NCBI GenBank assembly: GCA_963785125.1
Contig: CAWATU010000007.1
Coordinates: 1,054,001-1,118,000 of the forward strand
Source of the DNA: QHXN01 sp963785125
Lineage (GTDB): Bacteria > Acidobacteriota > Blastocatellia > Pyrinomonadales > Pyrinomonadaceae
Direction of reading: 5' to 3'
Length of the DNA stretch: 64,000 nucleotides
The number at the start of each line of letters is the position of its first letter. Position 1 is the first letter of the stretch. Both the position numbers and the translations under genes were made by a program. Shown here in pieces: positions 18,956-27,990 of this stretch. The notes beneath the pieces are model-generated. The model was given only the letters and a program-made list of their open reading frames with translations. It did no database searches and was not told the DNA's origin.

Positions 18956-20230
18956 ATGACTGAGACAGCGAGGGCGGCCGAAGGCGCCGCTTTGGTTCAG
19001 GAGATACGCTCGCACTTCCCCGCGCTCGGGCGCGTCCACGAAGGTTTCCCCGTCGCATACTTCGACGGCCCCGGCGGGACGCAGGTGCCGCGCGCCGTGG
19101 TCGAGGCGATGTCGAACTACCTCTACCAACACAACGCCAACACGCACTGGGCCTACCCGACGAGCGCCGAGACGGACGCGTTGCTTGAGCGCTCACGCGA
19201 ATCGCTCGCAGACTTCCTCAACGCTTCGCCGGGCGAGGTCGCCTTCGGCGCGAACGCAACGACGCTGGCGTTCCACGTCTCGCGCACGCTCGGCCGCACG
19301 TTCGAGGCGGGCGACGAAGTCGTCGTCACCGAGTTGGACCATCACGCCAACGTCGCGCCGTGGCAGGCGCTTGAGCGCGAGCGCGGCGTCGTGGTGCGCG
19401 TCGTGCGGATGAAGACGGAGACGGGCGCGCTGGACTGGGACGACTTCGAGTCGAAGGTGAACAGCCGCACGAAGCTCTTGGCGGTCGGCGCCGCCTCGAA
19501 TGCGCTCGGCACCGTGACCGACCTCGTGCGCGCGGGCAAGCTCGCGGAGTCGGTGTGCGCCTATATGTTCGTGGACGCCGTGCACTACGCGCCGCACAGG
19601 CTCCTCGACGTGAGAGCACTGCGCTGCGACTTCCTCGTCTGCTCAGCCTACAAGTTCTACGGCCCGCACATCGGCGCGCTGTACTGCCGGCGCGAGCTTC
19701 TGGAGTCGCTCCCCTTCCCGAAGCTCATCCCGGCGCCCGACTACGCGCCCGAGGTCGCCGAGACCGGGACGCAGAACCACGAAGGCATCGTCGGCGCGGC
19801 GGCGGCCGTGGACTTCCTCGCCTCGCTCTCGCGCGGGAATCCGACCGCGCCGCTCCAGGGCTCAGCACGGCGCGAGCGTCTGCGCGTGGCCTTCGAGGCG
19901 CTCCACACGCGCGGGATGGAGTTGACGAAGCTGCTGTGGGAGGGTCTGTCAGACGTTGAAGGCGTGAAGCTCTACGGCCCGAAGCCTGAGCGACAGCGCA
20001 CGCCGACCGTGGCCTTCACGGTCGAGGGCGTTACCTCGACGGAGGTGGCGCGTCGCCTCGCCGCGCGCGGCCTCTTCCTCTCGCACGGCGACTTCTACGC
20101 CGCCACCGTCATCGACCAGCTCGGCCTGCGCCCCGAAGGGCTCGTCCGCGCCGGCTGTGCCTGCTACACCTCGCGCGAAGAGGTCGAGCGGTTGATTGCG
20201 GGCGTCGGCGAAGTCGCGCGCGGAGCTTAA
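18956..20230 (+). CDS. Cysteine desulfurase-like protein (TIGR01976-type)
   Basis: A PLP enzyme of the class-V aminotransferase fold, 424 aa from the ATG at 18956. ELDHHANVAPW (His129/His130) stacks the cofactor ring, FVDAVHYAPH supplies the PLP Asp207, and the Schiff-base lysine is Lys233 in CSAYKFYGPH. This matches the cysteine-desulfurase-like subfamily, which is not the main Fe-S desulfurase: no NifS/IscS Cys loop is evident and the real substrate is unknown. The start is supported by GAGGTCTGGG just upstream, whereas the GTG or ATG-like starts before it lack one. Its stop overlaps the stop of the convergent homoserine dehydrogenase gene. Confidence 0.88.
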   Translation: MTETARAAEGAALVQEIRSHFPALGRVHEGFPVAYFDGPGGTQVPRAVVEAMSNYLYQHNANTHWAYPTSAETDALLERSRESLADFLNASPGEVAFGANATTLAFHVSRTLGRTFEAGDEVVVTELDHHANVAPWQALERERGVVVRVVRMKTETGALDWDDFESKVNSRTKLLAVGAASNALGTVTDLVRAGKLAESVCAYMFVDAVHYAPHRLLDVRALRCDFLVCSAYKFYGPHIGALYCRRELLESLPFPKLIPAPDYAPEVAETGTQNHEGIVGAAAAVDFLASLSRGNPTAPLQGSARRERLRVAFEALHTRGMELTKLLWEGLSDVEGVKLYGPKPERQRTPTVAFTVEGVTSTEVARRLAARGLFLSHGDFYAATVIDQLGLRPEGLVRAGCACYTSREEVERLIAGVGEVARGA

Positions 20231-21258
20231 ACGTCTCCGCGCACGGCGTTGATGAAGTCGGCGAGCAGGCCGTAGGCGGTGCTCCTGAGGTCTGGATTGT
20301 GCGCGACGACGGTGAGTCCGGGCAGCACGTCAAGCTCGTAATGGATGGCGAGCGTCGTCCCTGAGACGGCGGCGAAAGGGCCGCGCGGCGCGATCTGTTC
20401 CGGTTGGACTGAAGCTTCGACCCGACCCTCTTCGTTGCGGCGTCCGCGCGCGACGAGTCTGAAAGGGCGGCCCGCGGCGTCCGCTGCGCGCACCTCCGCG
20501 TCGCTCAGGCCGCGAATACCTTCTCTCTTAATCTCTTCGAGTTTGAGTTCCGCGTCCATCAGCACGTTCGCCAGCGCGCACGCCTTGACGGCCGCGTCCC
20601 AGCCGTCAACGTCGTGCGTGGGGTCGGTCTCCGTGATGCCCAACTCCTGCGCGCGGCGGACGCCCTCGTCGAAGGTGCGGCCGGCGGCGATCTCGTCGAG
20701 GATGACGTTCGTCGTGGAGTTGAGCACGCCCTCGAACGAGAGGAGGCGCGTTGCGGGCAGCGAGCCGCGGAAGAGCGAGAAGACGGGACAGTCAACTACA
20801 GTCGCCTCGTACATGAAGCGTCGGCCGCGTGCGCGCGCGAGTTCCGACAGCTCGCGATAGGCGTGAACGATGGTGCCCTTGTTGGCCGTGACGACGTGCG
20901 CGCCGTGTTCGAGCCCCGCGCGTACGTGCGAGACGGCGGGCTCGCCCGTCAGAGGTTCGAGCGAGGTCAACTCGAAGAGCACGTCGCAGCGTGCGGCGGC
21001 GAGCCACTCCTCAACGTCCTTCGGCGCGGGCTCGGCGCGCTGTATCAGGTACTCCATGCCCCAGGCCGCCGCCAGAAGCTCTTCCATCAGAAAACCTTCT
21101 GGCGAGGCGAACCAGCCCAAGCTCCGCGTCGCGATGCCCGTCACTCGCCAGTCTATGCGGAACTGCTCGCGCAGCTCGTCATCCTTCAGCACCAGCAGAA
21201 GGACTAGCGCCTGCGCGACGTTGCCGTAGCCGAGAAAGCAAAGGTTGAAAGTTTTCAT
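20227..21258 (-). CDS. hom: Homoserine dehydrogenase family protein
   Basis: A 343-aa monofunctional enzyme expected to reduce aspartate semialdehyde to homoserine with NAD(P)H. The Rossmann motif GYGNVAQ lies at residues 10-16. TANKGTIVHAYREL carries the conserved lysine of the substrate site, and the signature GVLNSTTNVILDEI and TDPTHDVDGWDAAVKACALAN block follow. There is no C-terminal ACT domain, so feedback control by threonine through such a domain is not expected. It is not linked to the lysine operon at 38.9-46.2 kb. Its TAA overlaps the convergent TAA in the palindrome TTAA (20227-20230). Confidence 0.9.
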   Translation of the reverse strand: MKTFNLCFLGYGNVAQALVLLLVLKDDELREQFRIDWRVTGIATRSLGWFASPEGFLMEELLAAAWGMEYLIQRAEPAPKDVEEWLAAARCDVLFELTSLEPLTGEPAVSHVRAGLEHGAHVVTANKGTIVHAYRELSELARARGRRFMYEATVVDCPVFSLFRGSLPATRLLSFEGVLNSTTNVILDEIAAGRTFDEGVRRAQELGITETDPTHDVDGWDAAVKACALANVLMDAELKLEEIKREGIRGLSDAEVRAADAAGRPFRLVARGRRNEEGRVEASVQPEQIAPRGPFAAVSGTTLAIHYELDVLPGLTVVAHNPDLRSTAYGLLADFINAVRGDV

Positions 21259-21344
21259 GTTGCTTTTCCGCCGACGTTGCGCGATGCTTCGAGGGCCACA
21301 TCGCTCATCGAACTTTTAACACGCAAAGAGAGGCTGGAACCAAC

Positions 21345-23018
21345 ATGGCGCGTAAAGGTCGGCGCGGGGGCCGTGCGTTCGGACGGCGTGAATTCGTGCG
21401 CGCAGGCGTGGCCGGAGGCTTAGGCGCCGCGCTCGTGGGATTCAACCAAGACGCGGCGGCGCGCACGCTCGCGCGCTTGGCAGGCGAGCCGCAGGGCGGC
21501 GGCCGCTTCGACTGGGAGGAGCTGACCGTCCGCGACGCGCAGGCGGCGATGCAGTCGGGGCGCGTCTCGGCGCGGCGCCTGACGGAGATGTACCTCGAAC
21601 GCATCGAGCGCATCGACCGGCGCGGCGCGGCGCTCAACTCCGTCATCGAGACGAACCCGGACGCGCTCAACATCGCCGACGCGCTCGACCGCGAGCGCAA
21701 GGCGGGGCGCGTGCGCGGGCCTCTGCACGGCGTGCCCGTCCTCATCAAAGACAACATCGACACGGCCGACAGGATGTCAACAACCGCCGGGTCGCTGGCG
21801 CTCGTCGGGGCGAAGCCGCGGCGCGACGCCTTCATCGTCGAGCGTCTGCGCGCGGCCGGGGCCGTCATCATCGGCAAGACGAACCTGAGCGAGTGGGCCA
21901 ACTTCCGCTCGACCCATTCTTCGAGCGGATGGAGCGGGCGCGGCGGGCAGACGCGTAACCCTTACGCGCTCGACCGCAACCCCTGCGGCTCAAGCTCCGG
22001 CACGGGCGCGGCCGTCTCGGCCAACCTCGCGCTCGTCGGCGTGGGCACCGAGACGGACGGCTCCATCGTCTGCCCTTCGGGCGCGTGCGGCCTCGTCGGC
22101 ATCAAGCCGACGCTCGGGCTCGTCAGCCGCACCGGCATCATCCCCATCTCGCACAGTCAGGACACGGCCGGCCCGATGGCGCGCACGGTTGCGGACGCCG
22201 TCGCGCTGCTCCAGGCGCTCGCCGCCGAAGACCCCGCCGACCGCGTGGCGGGCAACGGCACGACCGTCGTCGTCTGGGCGCGGGGCGTCGCGGGCTCGCT
22301 CGACCCGGCCTCCTTGCGCGGCGCGCGCATCGGCGTCGCGCGAAAGTTCTTCGGCTTCAACGATGCGGTAGACAAGTTGATGGCCGACGCGATTGATTTG
22401 ATGAAGCGCGAGGGCGCGACCGTCGTAGACCCCGCCGACCTGCCCACCCACGGCAAGTTCGACGCCGCCGAGTTCGAGGTGCTGCTCTACGAGTTCAAGG
22501 CCGACCTCAACAAGTACCTCGCCTCGCTCGCCCCCGGCGAACACCCGCGCACGCTCAAAGAACTCATCGAATTCAACGAGCGCCACCGCGACCGCGAGAT
22601 GCCATACTTCGGCCAGGAGCTTTTCGTCCGCGCCGAGGCCAAGGGGCCTTTGACCCAACCGGCCTACCTCAAGGCTCTGCGCATGAGCAAACTGATGTCG
22701 CAGGCGCAGGGCATTGACGCGGTCATGATTAAGCACAGGCTCGACGCCCTCATCGCGCCCACGGGCGGCCCCGCTTGGACGACCGACCTCGTCAACGGCG
22801 ACCACTTCACCGGCGGCAGTTCCACGCCCGCGGCCGTCGCCGGCTACCCGAACGTGCAGGTGCCGGCCGGCTACGTCTACGGCCTCCCTGTCGGCATCTC
22901 CTTCTTCGGCCGCGCCTACACCGAAGCCAAACTCATCCGCCTCGCCTACGCCTTCGAACAGGCGACCAAACACCGCCAGCCCCCGCGGCTTCTGCCTGCG
23001 GCCGACTTGAAGGGTTAA
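21345..23018 (+). CDS. Amidase, Tat-exported
   Basis: A 557-aa amidase-signature enzyme. The Ser-cisSer-Lys triad can be placed at Lys135 (VPVLIKDNIDT), a Ser in the GSSSGTG run (216-218) and Ser240 (TETDGSIVCPSG). The N-terminus has a twin-arginine signal: FGRREFVRAG followed by a hydrophobic AGGLGAALVGF, so a folded enzyme is probably exported by Tat. The substrate is unknown: amidase-signature proteins range from Glu-tRNA amidotransferase subunits to peptide and fatty-acid amidases; no GatC/GatB neighbours are present. A terminator-like hairpin follows at 23085-23117. Confidence 0.92.
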   Translation: MARKGRRGGRAFGRREFVRAGVAGGLGAALVGFNQDAAARTLARLAGEPQGGGRFDWEELTVRDAQAAMQSGRVSARRLTEMYLERIERIDRRGAALNSVIETNPDALNIADALDRERKAGRVRGPLHGVPVLIKDNIDTADRMSTTAGSLALVGAKPRRDAFIVERLRAAGAVIIGKTNLSEWANFRSTHSSSGWSGRGGQTRNPYALDRNPCGSSSGTGAAVSANLALVGVGTETDGSIVCPSGACGLVGIKPTLGLVSRTGIIPISHSQDTAGPMARTVADAVALLQALAAEDPADRVAGNGTTVVVWARGVAGSLDPASLRGARIGVARKFFGFNDAVDKLMADAIDLMKREGATVVDPADLPTHGKFDAAEFEVLLYEFKADLNKYLASLAPGEHPRTLKELIEFNERHRDREMPYFGQELFVRAEAKGPLTQPAYLKALRMSKLMSQAQGIDAVMIKHRLDALIAPTGGPAWTTDLVNGDHFTGGSSTPAAVAGYPNVQVPAGYVYGLPVGISFFGRAYTEAKLIRLAYAFEQATKHRQPPRLLPAADLKG

Positions 23019-23084
23019 GGTTACTTCACACACCTTCGCATCACGCCTTAACTTCGCATCACGCCTAAACATTTTCCGACGCGA

Positions 23085-23117
23085 AGAGGCTGCCCGCCGC
23101 CGGGTGGCCTCTCTTTT
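23085..23117 (+). terminator. Rho-independent terminator after the amidase gene
   Basis: AGAGGCTGCCCG and CGGGTGGCCTCT form a 12-bp stem with two G-U pairs and a four-base loop, followed by CTTTT. It lies about 70 bp after the amidase stop. A 15-nt direct repeat (CTTCGCATCACGCCT) sits just before it at about 23034-23066. The rest of the 23019-23264 gap should hold the promoter of the next gene, but no clear box is seen. Confidence 0.75.
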
Positions 23118-23264
23118 GCACGTAGTGGTTGAGGGCCAGGTTTTCGGATACGAAAAGCATACTGTCCGAGGCTCGAACTCTGTGGTCGGGGCGGCGCGTC
23201 GGCGGGTCTCAAACAGGGTTTATGGCGCAAATTTCACTTAATCACCTTAAAGGGGAAAACATTC

Positions 23265-23804
23265 ATGGCAGAAACAACAGGTTCATCGGTGGGACGTTCG
23301 AGGATGGTTACCGGACTGTTTAGGGACAGGGAGAGCGCCGAGCGCGCTTACGGGTCGGTCACGACCCGCGGCTACAGCAACGACGATGTCAACTTGTTAA
23401 TGTCGGACGAGACGCGCGACAAGCACTTTGTTGACGGCAAGGAGACGGAGCTGGGCAACAAGGCTCTGGAAGGCGCGGGCACGGGCGCGGCCATCGGCGG
23501 CACCGTCGGCGCGACCCTCGCCGCCATCGCGGCCATCGGGACGACGCTGGCTCTGCCGGGCCTCGGCCTGCTCGTCGCCGGCCCCATCGCGGCGGGCCTC
23601 GCGGGCGCGGGTGCGGGCGGCGCGACCGGCGGCATCATCGGCGCGCTGATCGGCGCCGGCATCCCCGAAGAGCGCGTCAAGCACTACGAGCAGGGGCTTA
23701 AAGAGGGCGGCATCGTCATGGGCGTCACGCCCCGCTCGGACGAGGATGCGGAGTACTTCGAGCGCGAGTGGAAGGGCCACCGCGGCGAAGAGGTCTACCG
23801 CTAA
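23265..23804 (+). CDS. General-stress-type protein with glycine-zipper core
   Basis: A 179-aa protein. The N-terminal part (about residues 14-45: VTGLFRDRESAERAYGSVTTRGYSNDDV, key residues only) resembles the heat-induced YflT/general stress domain found in bacterial stress proteins. The centre (about 65-130) is an almost unbroken Gly/Ala-rich glycine zipper of two to three hydrophobic segments, and the C-terminus (about 135-175: VKHYEQGLKEGGIVMGV) is again soluble and mixed. It may associate with membrane. No catalytic motif is seen. It stands alone between two terminators with the lipoprotein gene, so the pair may form a small stress-responsive unit. Function is inferred only. Confidence 0.8.
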   Translation: MAETTGSSVGRSRMVTGLFRDRESAERAYGSVTTRGYSNDDVNLLMSDETRDKHFVDGKETELGNKALEGAGTGAAIGGTVGATLAAIAAIGTTLALPGLGLLVAGPIAAGLAGAGAGGATGGIIGALIGAGIPEERVKHYEQGLKEGGIVMGVTPRSDEDAEYFEREWKGHRGEEVYR

Positions 23805-23844
23805 ACCGCGCCGTCGGATACGGCCTTAACAGTCGGGAGGATAG

Positions 23845-24153
23845 ATGCGACGCACATTAACTATAGTCAGCCTGCTCGCGTTCGCTGCGCTGGGCGCGGC
23901 GTGCGGCGGCGGCGACTCGAACAGTAACGCCAATGCCAACGCCACGCGCAACGGCGTGGTGGACACGAACGCCAACGTCCCGAAGAACTTGAACGCCAAC
24001 AGCGCCCCGTCCAACGTGGGCGTGGTGACGAACGACAACGGCAACAAGAATACTTCGGGCGTCAGCCCGATCAACGGCAACGGCAACGGGAACGGCAACC
24101 GCAACGCCAACCATAACGCCAACGGCAACGCGAATCGTAACGCGAACCACTAG
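23845..24153 (+). CDS. Asn-rich lipoprotein
   Basis: A 102-aa protein with a lipoprotein signal (MRRTLTIVSLLAFAALGAAC, likely lipidated Cys20), then a low-complexity mature region in which Asn alternates with Gly, Ala, Arg, His and Ser (SNANANATRN, NGNGNGNRNANHNANGN). No folded domain is visible; it could be a flexible surface or periplasmic spacer. The Asn alternation gives a hexanucleotide-like repeat (AACGGC, AACGCC) prone to slippage. It begins 40 bp after the stress-type gene and is followed by a strong terminator. Confidence 0.8.
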   Translation: MRRTLTIVSLLAFAALGAACGGGDSNSNANANATRNGVVDTNANVPKNLNANSAPSNVGVVTNDNGNKNTSGVSPINGNGNGNGNRNANHNANGNANRNANH

Positions 24154-24182
24154 GCGCCGGAAGGCATGCAACGGCCTGCGAA

Positions 24183-24229
24183 GGGGGGCGAGACGTTCTA
24201 ACCGAACGTCTCGCTCCCCCTTCCTTTTA
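24183..24229 (+). terminator. Rho-independent terminator after the Asn-rich lipoprotein gene
   Basis: GGGGGGCGAGACGTTC at 24183-24198 pairs with GAACGTCTCGCTCCCCC at 24204-24220 (one bulge), followed by the T-rich tract TTCCTTTTATT. This is a classic stem plus T-tract 30 bp after the stop. Confidence 0.85.
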
Positions 24230-24343
24230 TTCCCGCGCCTCCGACGGCGAGCCGACCTGAAGCGGCAATTTGTCGGGGCTCCCGCCAAATGCATTCCGGC
24301 CGTCCAGCGGGTATAATTCGGGTTTCGTGCCCGAGCAAAATTT

Positions 24344-26017
24344 ATGTCTGTGGGAGTTCATTTGAGCCGCATGATTAACTTCGAGACCTCGCCGGAGCGT
24401 TACCGGCACTGGAAGCTTGAGATAGAGGGGCCGGTCGCTGCACTCTCAATGGACGTGCAGGAGGACGAGACGCTGGCCGAGGGCTACAAGCTCAAGCTCA
24501 ACTCGTACGACCTCGGCGTAGACATCGAGCTGTCGGACGCCGTCCAACGCCTGCGCTTCGAGCACCCTGAGGTGCGCGTCGTCGTCGTCAAGAGCTTGAA
24601 GCCCCGCATCTTCTGCGCCGGAGCGAACATCTACATGCTCGGCACCTCTGCGCACGGCTTCAAGGTCAACTTCTGCAAGTACACGAACGAGACGCGCTGC
24701 TCCATCGAGGACGCTTCGCAGCACTCGGGGCAACGCTACGTCGCGGCCCTGAACGGCACGGCCTCGGGCGGCGGCTACGAGTTGGCGATAGCCTGCGACG
24801 AAATCTATCTGGTTGACGACGGCAACTCGGCGGTCTCGCTCCCAGAGGTGCCGCTGCTCGGCGTGCTGCCGGGCACGGGCGGTCTGACGCGGCTCGTGGA
24901 CAAGCGCAAGGTGCGCCGCGACCGCGCCGATGTCTTCTCGACGCTGGCAGAAGGGCTGAAGGCGAAGCGCGCGGAGGAGTGGGGGCTCATCGACGGCCAC
25001 TTCCCGACGAGCAAGTTTCAGGAGGGCGTCGAAGCGCGCGTCGAGGAGATTTTGAAGGAGGCCGGTGGACAGGAGACCGGCCCCGGCATCAAGTTGGACC
25101 CGCTCGATGTCGAGGTGAGTGAGGCGGGGCGCGAGTACAAATATGTCTCTTTGAAGCTGAACCGCGAGGCGCGACACGCGGAGCTGACCGTGCGCGGGCC
25201 TGTTGGAGAACAACCGGCGACGGCAGAAGAGATTCGGAAGCTCGGCGACGCGTACTGGCCGCTGCGCGCGTACCGCGAGCTGGACGACGCGCTGCTTCAT
25301 TTGAGGATGAACGAGCCGCTGGTCGGGCTCGTGCTTCTGCGCGCCGCGGGCGAAATAGACGACGTGCTCGCGGTTGACAAGATTCTGGTCGAGAACCGCG
25401 AGCACTGGCTCGTCCGCGAGATTATTCTGCACATGGCGCGCGTGCTGCGCCGGCTCGACCTGACGGCCAAGAGCTTTTTCGCGCTGGCCGAGCCCGGATT
25501 GGCCGAGCCCGGTAGTTGCTTCGCCGGCAACCTGCTCGAACTCCTGCTCGCCTCCGACCGCAGCTATATGCTGAACGACCCCGACAGACCGGTTGAGTTG
25601 GCGACGAGCGAGTTGAACGCGGGCGCGCTCCCGATGTCGAACGGGCTGACGCGCCTCCAGTCGCGCTTCCTCGCGGAGCCGGAGCGCGCCGCCGCCGTCC
25701 TCGGACACGGTGGGCGCCTCGACACGGAGGGGGCCGAGGAGGCGGGCCTCGTCACTTTCGCGCCCGACGACCTCGACTGGGAGGACGAAATCCGCGTCGC
25801 CATCGAGGAACGTACCTCACTCTCGCCCGACGCGCTCACGGGGATGGAAGCGTCCCTGCGCTTCGCCGGCCCCGAGACGCTCGACACCAAGATTTACGGC
25901 CGGCTCACGGCCTGGCAGAACTGGATTTTCCAGCGCCCCAACGCCGTCGGCCCGCAGGGCGCTCTGACGAACTACGGCAAGCCGACGCAGCCGCAGTTCG
26001 ATTACAAGAGGACGTGA
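24344..26017 (+). CDS. boxC: 2,3-epoxybenzoyl-CoA dihydrolase (BoxC)
   Basis: A 557-aa double crotonase-fold enzyme. In the aerobic box pathway BoxC opens the ring of 2,3-epoxybenzoyl-CoA to give 3,4-dehydroadipyl-CoA semialdehyde and formate. Visible are the N-terminal crotonase oxyanion-hole motifs (KPRIFCAGANIYML and LNGTASGGGYELAIACDE), the LPEVPLLGVLPGTGGLTRL stretch typical of BoxC, and a second crotonase-like half to the end. The length is normal for BoxC. The ATG at 24344 is used; an ATG at 24371 is an alternative. A TATAAT at 24312-24317 could be the -10 box. boxB follows after the HIT gene; boxA is not in the window. Confidence 0.92.
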   Translation: MSVGVHLSRMINFETSPERYRHWKLEIEGPVAALSMDVQEDETLAEGYKLKLNSYDLGVDIELSDAVQRLRFEHPEVRVVVVKSLKPRIFCAGANIYMLGTSAHGFKVNFCKYTNETRCSIEDASQHSGQRYVAALNGTASGGGYELAIACDEIYLVDDGNSAVSLPEVPLLGVLPGTGGLTRLVDKRKVRRDRADVFSTLAEGLKAKRAEEWGLIDGHFPTSKFQEGVEARVEEILKEAGGQETGPGIKLDPLDVEVSEAGREYKYVSLKLNREARHAELTVRGPVGEQPATAEEIRKLGDAYWPLRAYRELDDALLHLRMNEPLVGLVLLRAAGEIDDVLAVDKILVENREHWLVREIILHMARVLRRLDLTAKSFFALAEPGLAEPGSCFAGNLLELLLASDRSYMLNDPDRPVELATSELNAGALPMSNGLTRLQSRFLAEPERAAAVLGHGGRLDTEGAEEAGLVTFAPDDLDWEDEIRVAIEERTSLSPDALTGMEASLRFAGPETLDTKIYGRLTAWQNWIFQRPNAVGPQGALTNYGKPTQPQFDYKRT

Positions 26018-26020
26018 AAT

Positions 26021-26095
26021 GGTGAATGGTAAATAGTAAATGGTGAATGGAGACAAGCGGTTTTTCTATTCACCATTTACTATTTACCATTCACC
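26021..26095. repeat. Intergenic long inverted repeat, GGTGAATGGTAAATAG class
   Basis: Arms at 26021-26048 and 26068-26095 are perfectly complementary over 28 bp. The element starts four bases after the boxC stop and ends 12 bp before the HIT gene, that is, inside a probable operon. The same vocabulary recurs at 42127-42196 and 60218-60341. Confidence 0.93.
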
Positions 26096-26106
26096 TCCTT
26101 TTAGTG

Positions 26107-26548
26107 ATGACTGTCACAGACCCCGGTTGCGTCTTCTGTAAGATCGTCGCGGGCGAAGAGCCGGCGAGCCTGCTATATGAAGACGAGAGTGTGCTGGCCC
26201 TGATGAAACATCAGGCCGATCCATCCCGGCGAGTTCATGGTCATCCCGAAGGAGCACGTCGATCACTTCTGCGACCTGCCGGACGAACTGGCGTGCCGCA
26301 TCATCGTGCAGGCGCAGCGGCTCTCGCGGAACATGCGCGAGCGTCTGAAGCCGCAGAGGGTCGGGCTCGTCGTCCACGGCTACGGCGTGCCGCACGCGCA
26401 CCTCATCGTCGTGCCGCAGCACGCGCCGGACGACATCATCTCAGGACGCATGGCTTATCTGGAGGACGGGCAGATAAAGTTCGGCGTCGGGCATCTAAAG
26501 GAGACAGAGCGCGAGGAGCTGGATCGGCTGGCGCGGCTGCTGTCCTGA
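26107..26548 (+). pseudogene. HIT-family protein, single-base frameshift
   Basis: A histidine-triad nucleotide-binding protein of about 146 aa, broken by one extra base. The first frame from ATG 26107 reads MTVTDPGCVFCKIVAGEEPA...VLALM; the second reads FMVIPKEHVDHFCDLPDELA to the stop at 26548. Removing one A from the AAA at 26206-26208 gives the continuous LALMNIRPIHPGEFMVIPKEH, typical of the family. The triad region is VPHAHLIVV, with Ile where the third His is usual. It lies between boxC and boxB and is probably in their operon. The break may be a sequencing error; if it is real, an ATG at 26237 could give a C-terminal fragment containing the triad region. Confidence 0.85.
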
Positions 26549-26576
26549 TAACTTAAGAGCGGGAAGAGGGCAATTC

Positions 26577-27983
26577 ATGGAGTTACACGAGCGCATTCCT
26601 AACAACGTGAACCTGTCGGGCGACAAGCGTCTCCAGCGCGCGCTGGAGAAGTGGCTGCCGAACTACCTCGACTGGTGGCGCGAGATGGGGCCGGAAGGGT
26701 TCCAGGATAAGGACGTGTGGCTGCGCACGGCCATCTCGGTCGAGGCCGACGGGTGGGCAAATTTCGACTACGTGCGGATGCCGGACTACCGCTGGGGCAT
26801 CTTCCTCAAGCCCGCCGCGCCGGACGCGCGCGTCAACTTCGGCGATAACATGGGGCAGCCTGCTTATCAGGAGGTGCCCGGCGAGTTCCGCAACGCGCTG
26901 CGCCGCATCGTCGTCACGCAGGCCGACACGGAGCCCGCCTCGGTCGAGCAGCAGAGGCGCCTCGGCCAGACGTGCCCTTCGCTCTACGACCTGCGGAACC
27001 TGTTTCAGGTGAACGTCGAGGAGGGCCGGCATCTCTGGGCGATGGTCTATCTGCTGCACGGCTACTTCGGCCGCGACGGGCGCGACGAGGCGGACGCGCT
27101 GTTGGAGCGCCGCTCGGGTAACCCCGACAAGCCGAGAATACTCGAAGCCTTCAACCAGCCGTGCGACGACTGGCTCAACTTCTTCTGCTTCACGATGTTC
27201 ACCGACCGCGACGGCAAGTACCAGCTCTCGGCGCTCGCCGAGTCGGGCTTCGAGCCGCTCGCGCGCACCTGCCAGTTCATGCTGACGGAGGAGGCGCACC
27301 ACCTCTTCGTCGGCGAGACCGGCGTGGGCCGAGTCGTGCGTCGCACGGCGCAGTTGATGAAGCAGAACCCGAACGAGGACGTGCGCGCGCTCGGCGGCAT
27401 CCCGTTCGACATCATCCAGCGTTACATCAACTACTGGTTCTCCTACTCGCTCGACCTCTTCGGGGGCGAGATCAGCTCGAACGCGGCCGACTTCTTCGCC
27501 GCCGGTTTGAAGGGCCGCTATCAGGAGCAGAAGAAGTACGACGAGCACGTCGTGGCCGAAGGCTCGTTCACTCTGCCGGTGGTTGATGACGGACGTATCA
27601 GCGAGCGCGAGGTGCCGATGCGCAACGCCTTAAACGAGGTGCTGCGCGGCGAGTATGTGCGCGACTGCGAGCGGGCGCTTGAGCGCTGGAACAAGTACAT
27701 TGCCGAGGAGGGCGTTGACCATCAACTGCGCCTGCCCTCGACGCGCTTCCACCGCCACGTCGGCGAGTTCGCCGGTCACCACTTCGACCTCGACGGAAAC
27801 CTGATCGCGGCCGAAGAGTTCGAGGCGCGCAAGGACGGATGGCTGCCCACGCGCACAGACCGCGAGTACGTCCAGAGCCTCATGCACCCCGTCACCGAGC
27901 CGGGCAAGATCGCCAACTGGATCGCCCCGCCCGCCACCGGCATCAAGGGCAAACCGTTCGAGTTCGAGTACGTCCGCCTCTAA
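26577..27983 (+). CDS. boxB: Benzoyl-CoA 2,3-epoxidase subunit B (BoxB)
   Basis: A 468-aa diiron oxygenase. BoxB, with the reductase BoxA, adds one oxygen atom to benzoyl-CoA to make 2,3-epoxybenzoyl-CoA, the substrate of BoxC. Likely iron ligands are seen in VNVEEGRHLW (Glu and His) and in LTEEAHHLFVGE (Glu, His), the two halves of the four-helix bundle. The opening MELHERIPNNVNLSGDKRLQ and the end are those of full-length BoxB. A GGGAAGAGGGC ribosome site precedes the ATG. BoxA and benzoate-CoA ligase are not adjacent, so this cluster is incomplete here. Confidence 0.94.
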   Translation: MELHERIPNNVNLSGDKRLQRALEKWLPNYLDWWREMGPEGFQDKDVWLRTAISVEADGWANFDYVRMPDYRWGIFLKPAAPDARVNFGDNMGQPAYQEVPGEFRNALRRIVVTQADTEPASVEQQRRLGQTCPSLYDLRNLFQVNVEEGRHLWAMVYLLHGYFGRDGRDEADALLERRSGNPDKPRILEAFNQPCDDWLNFFCFTMFTDRDGKYQLSALAESGFEPLARTCQFMLTEEAHHLFVGETGVGRVVRRTAQLMKQNPNEDVRALGGIPFDIIQRYINYWFSYSLDLFGGEISSNAADFFAAGLKGRYQEQKKYDEHVVAEGSFTLPVVDDGRISEREVPMRNALNEVLRGEYVRDCERALERWNKYIAEEGVDHQLRLPSTRFHRHVGEFAGHHFDLDGNLIAAEEFEARKDGWLPTRTDREYVQSLMHPVTEPGKIANWIAPPATGIKGKPFEFEYVRL

Positions 27984-27990
27984 AAGAGTT

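Noticed and set aside
26021..26095. MITE or insertion-sequence remnant
   Set aside because: No target-site duplication is visible around this or the other inverted repeats, arms differ between sites, and no transposase is present. A mobile origin is not excluded but not supported.
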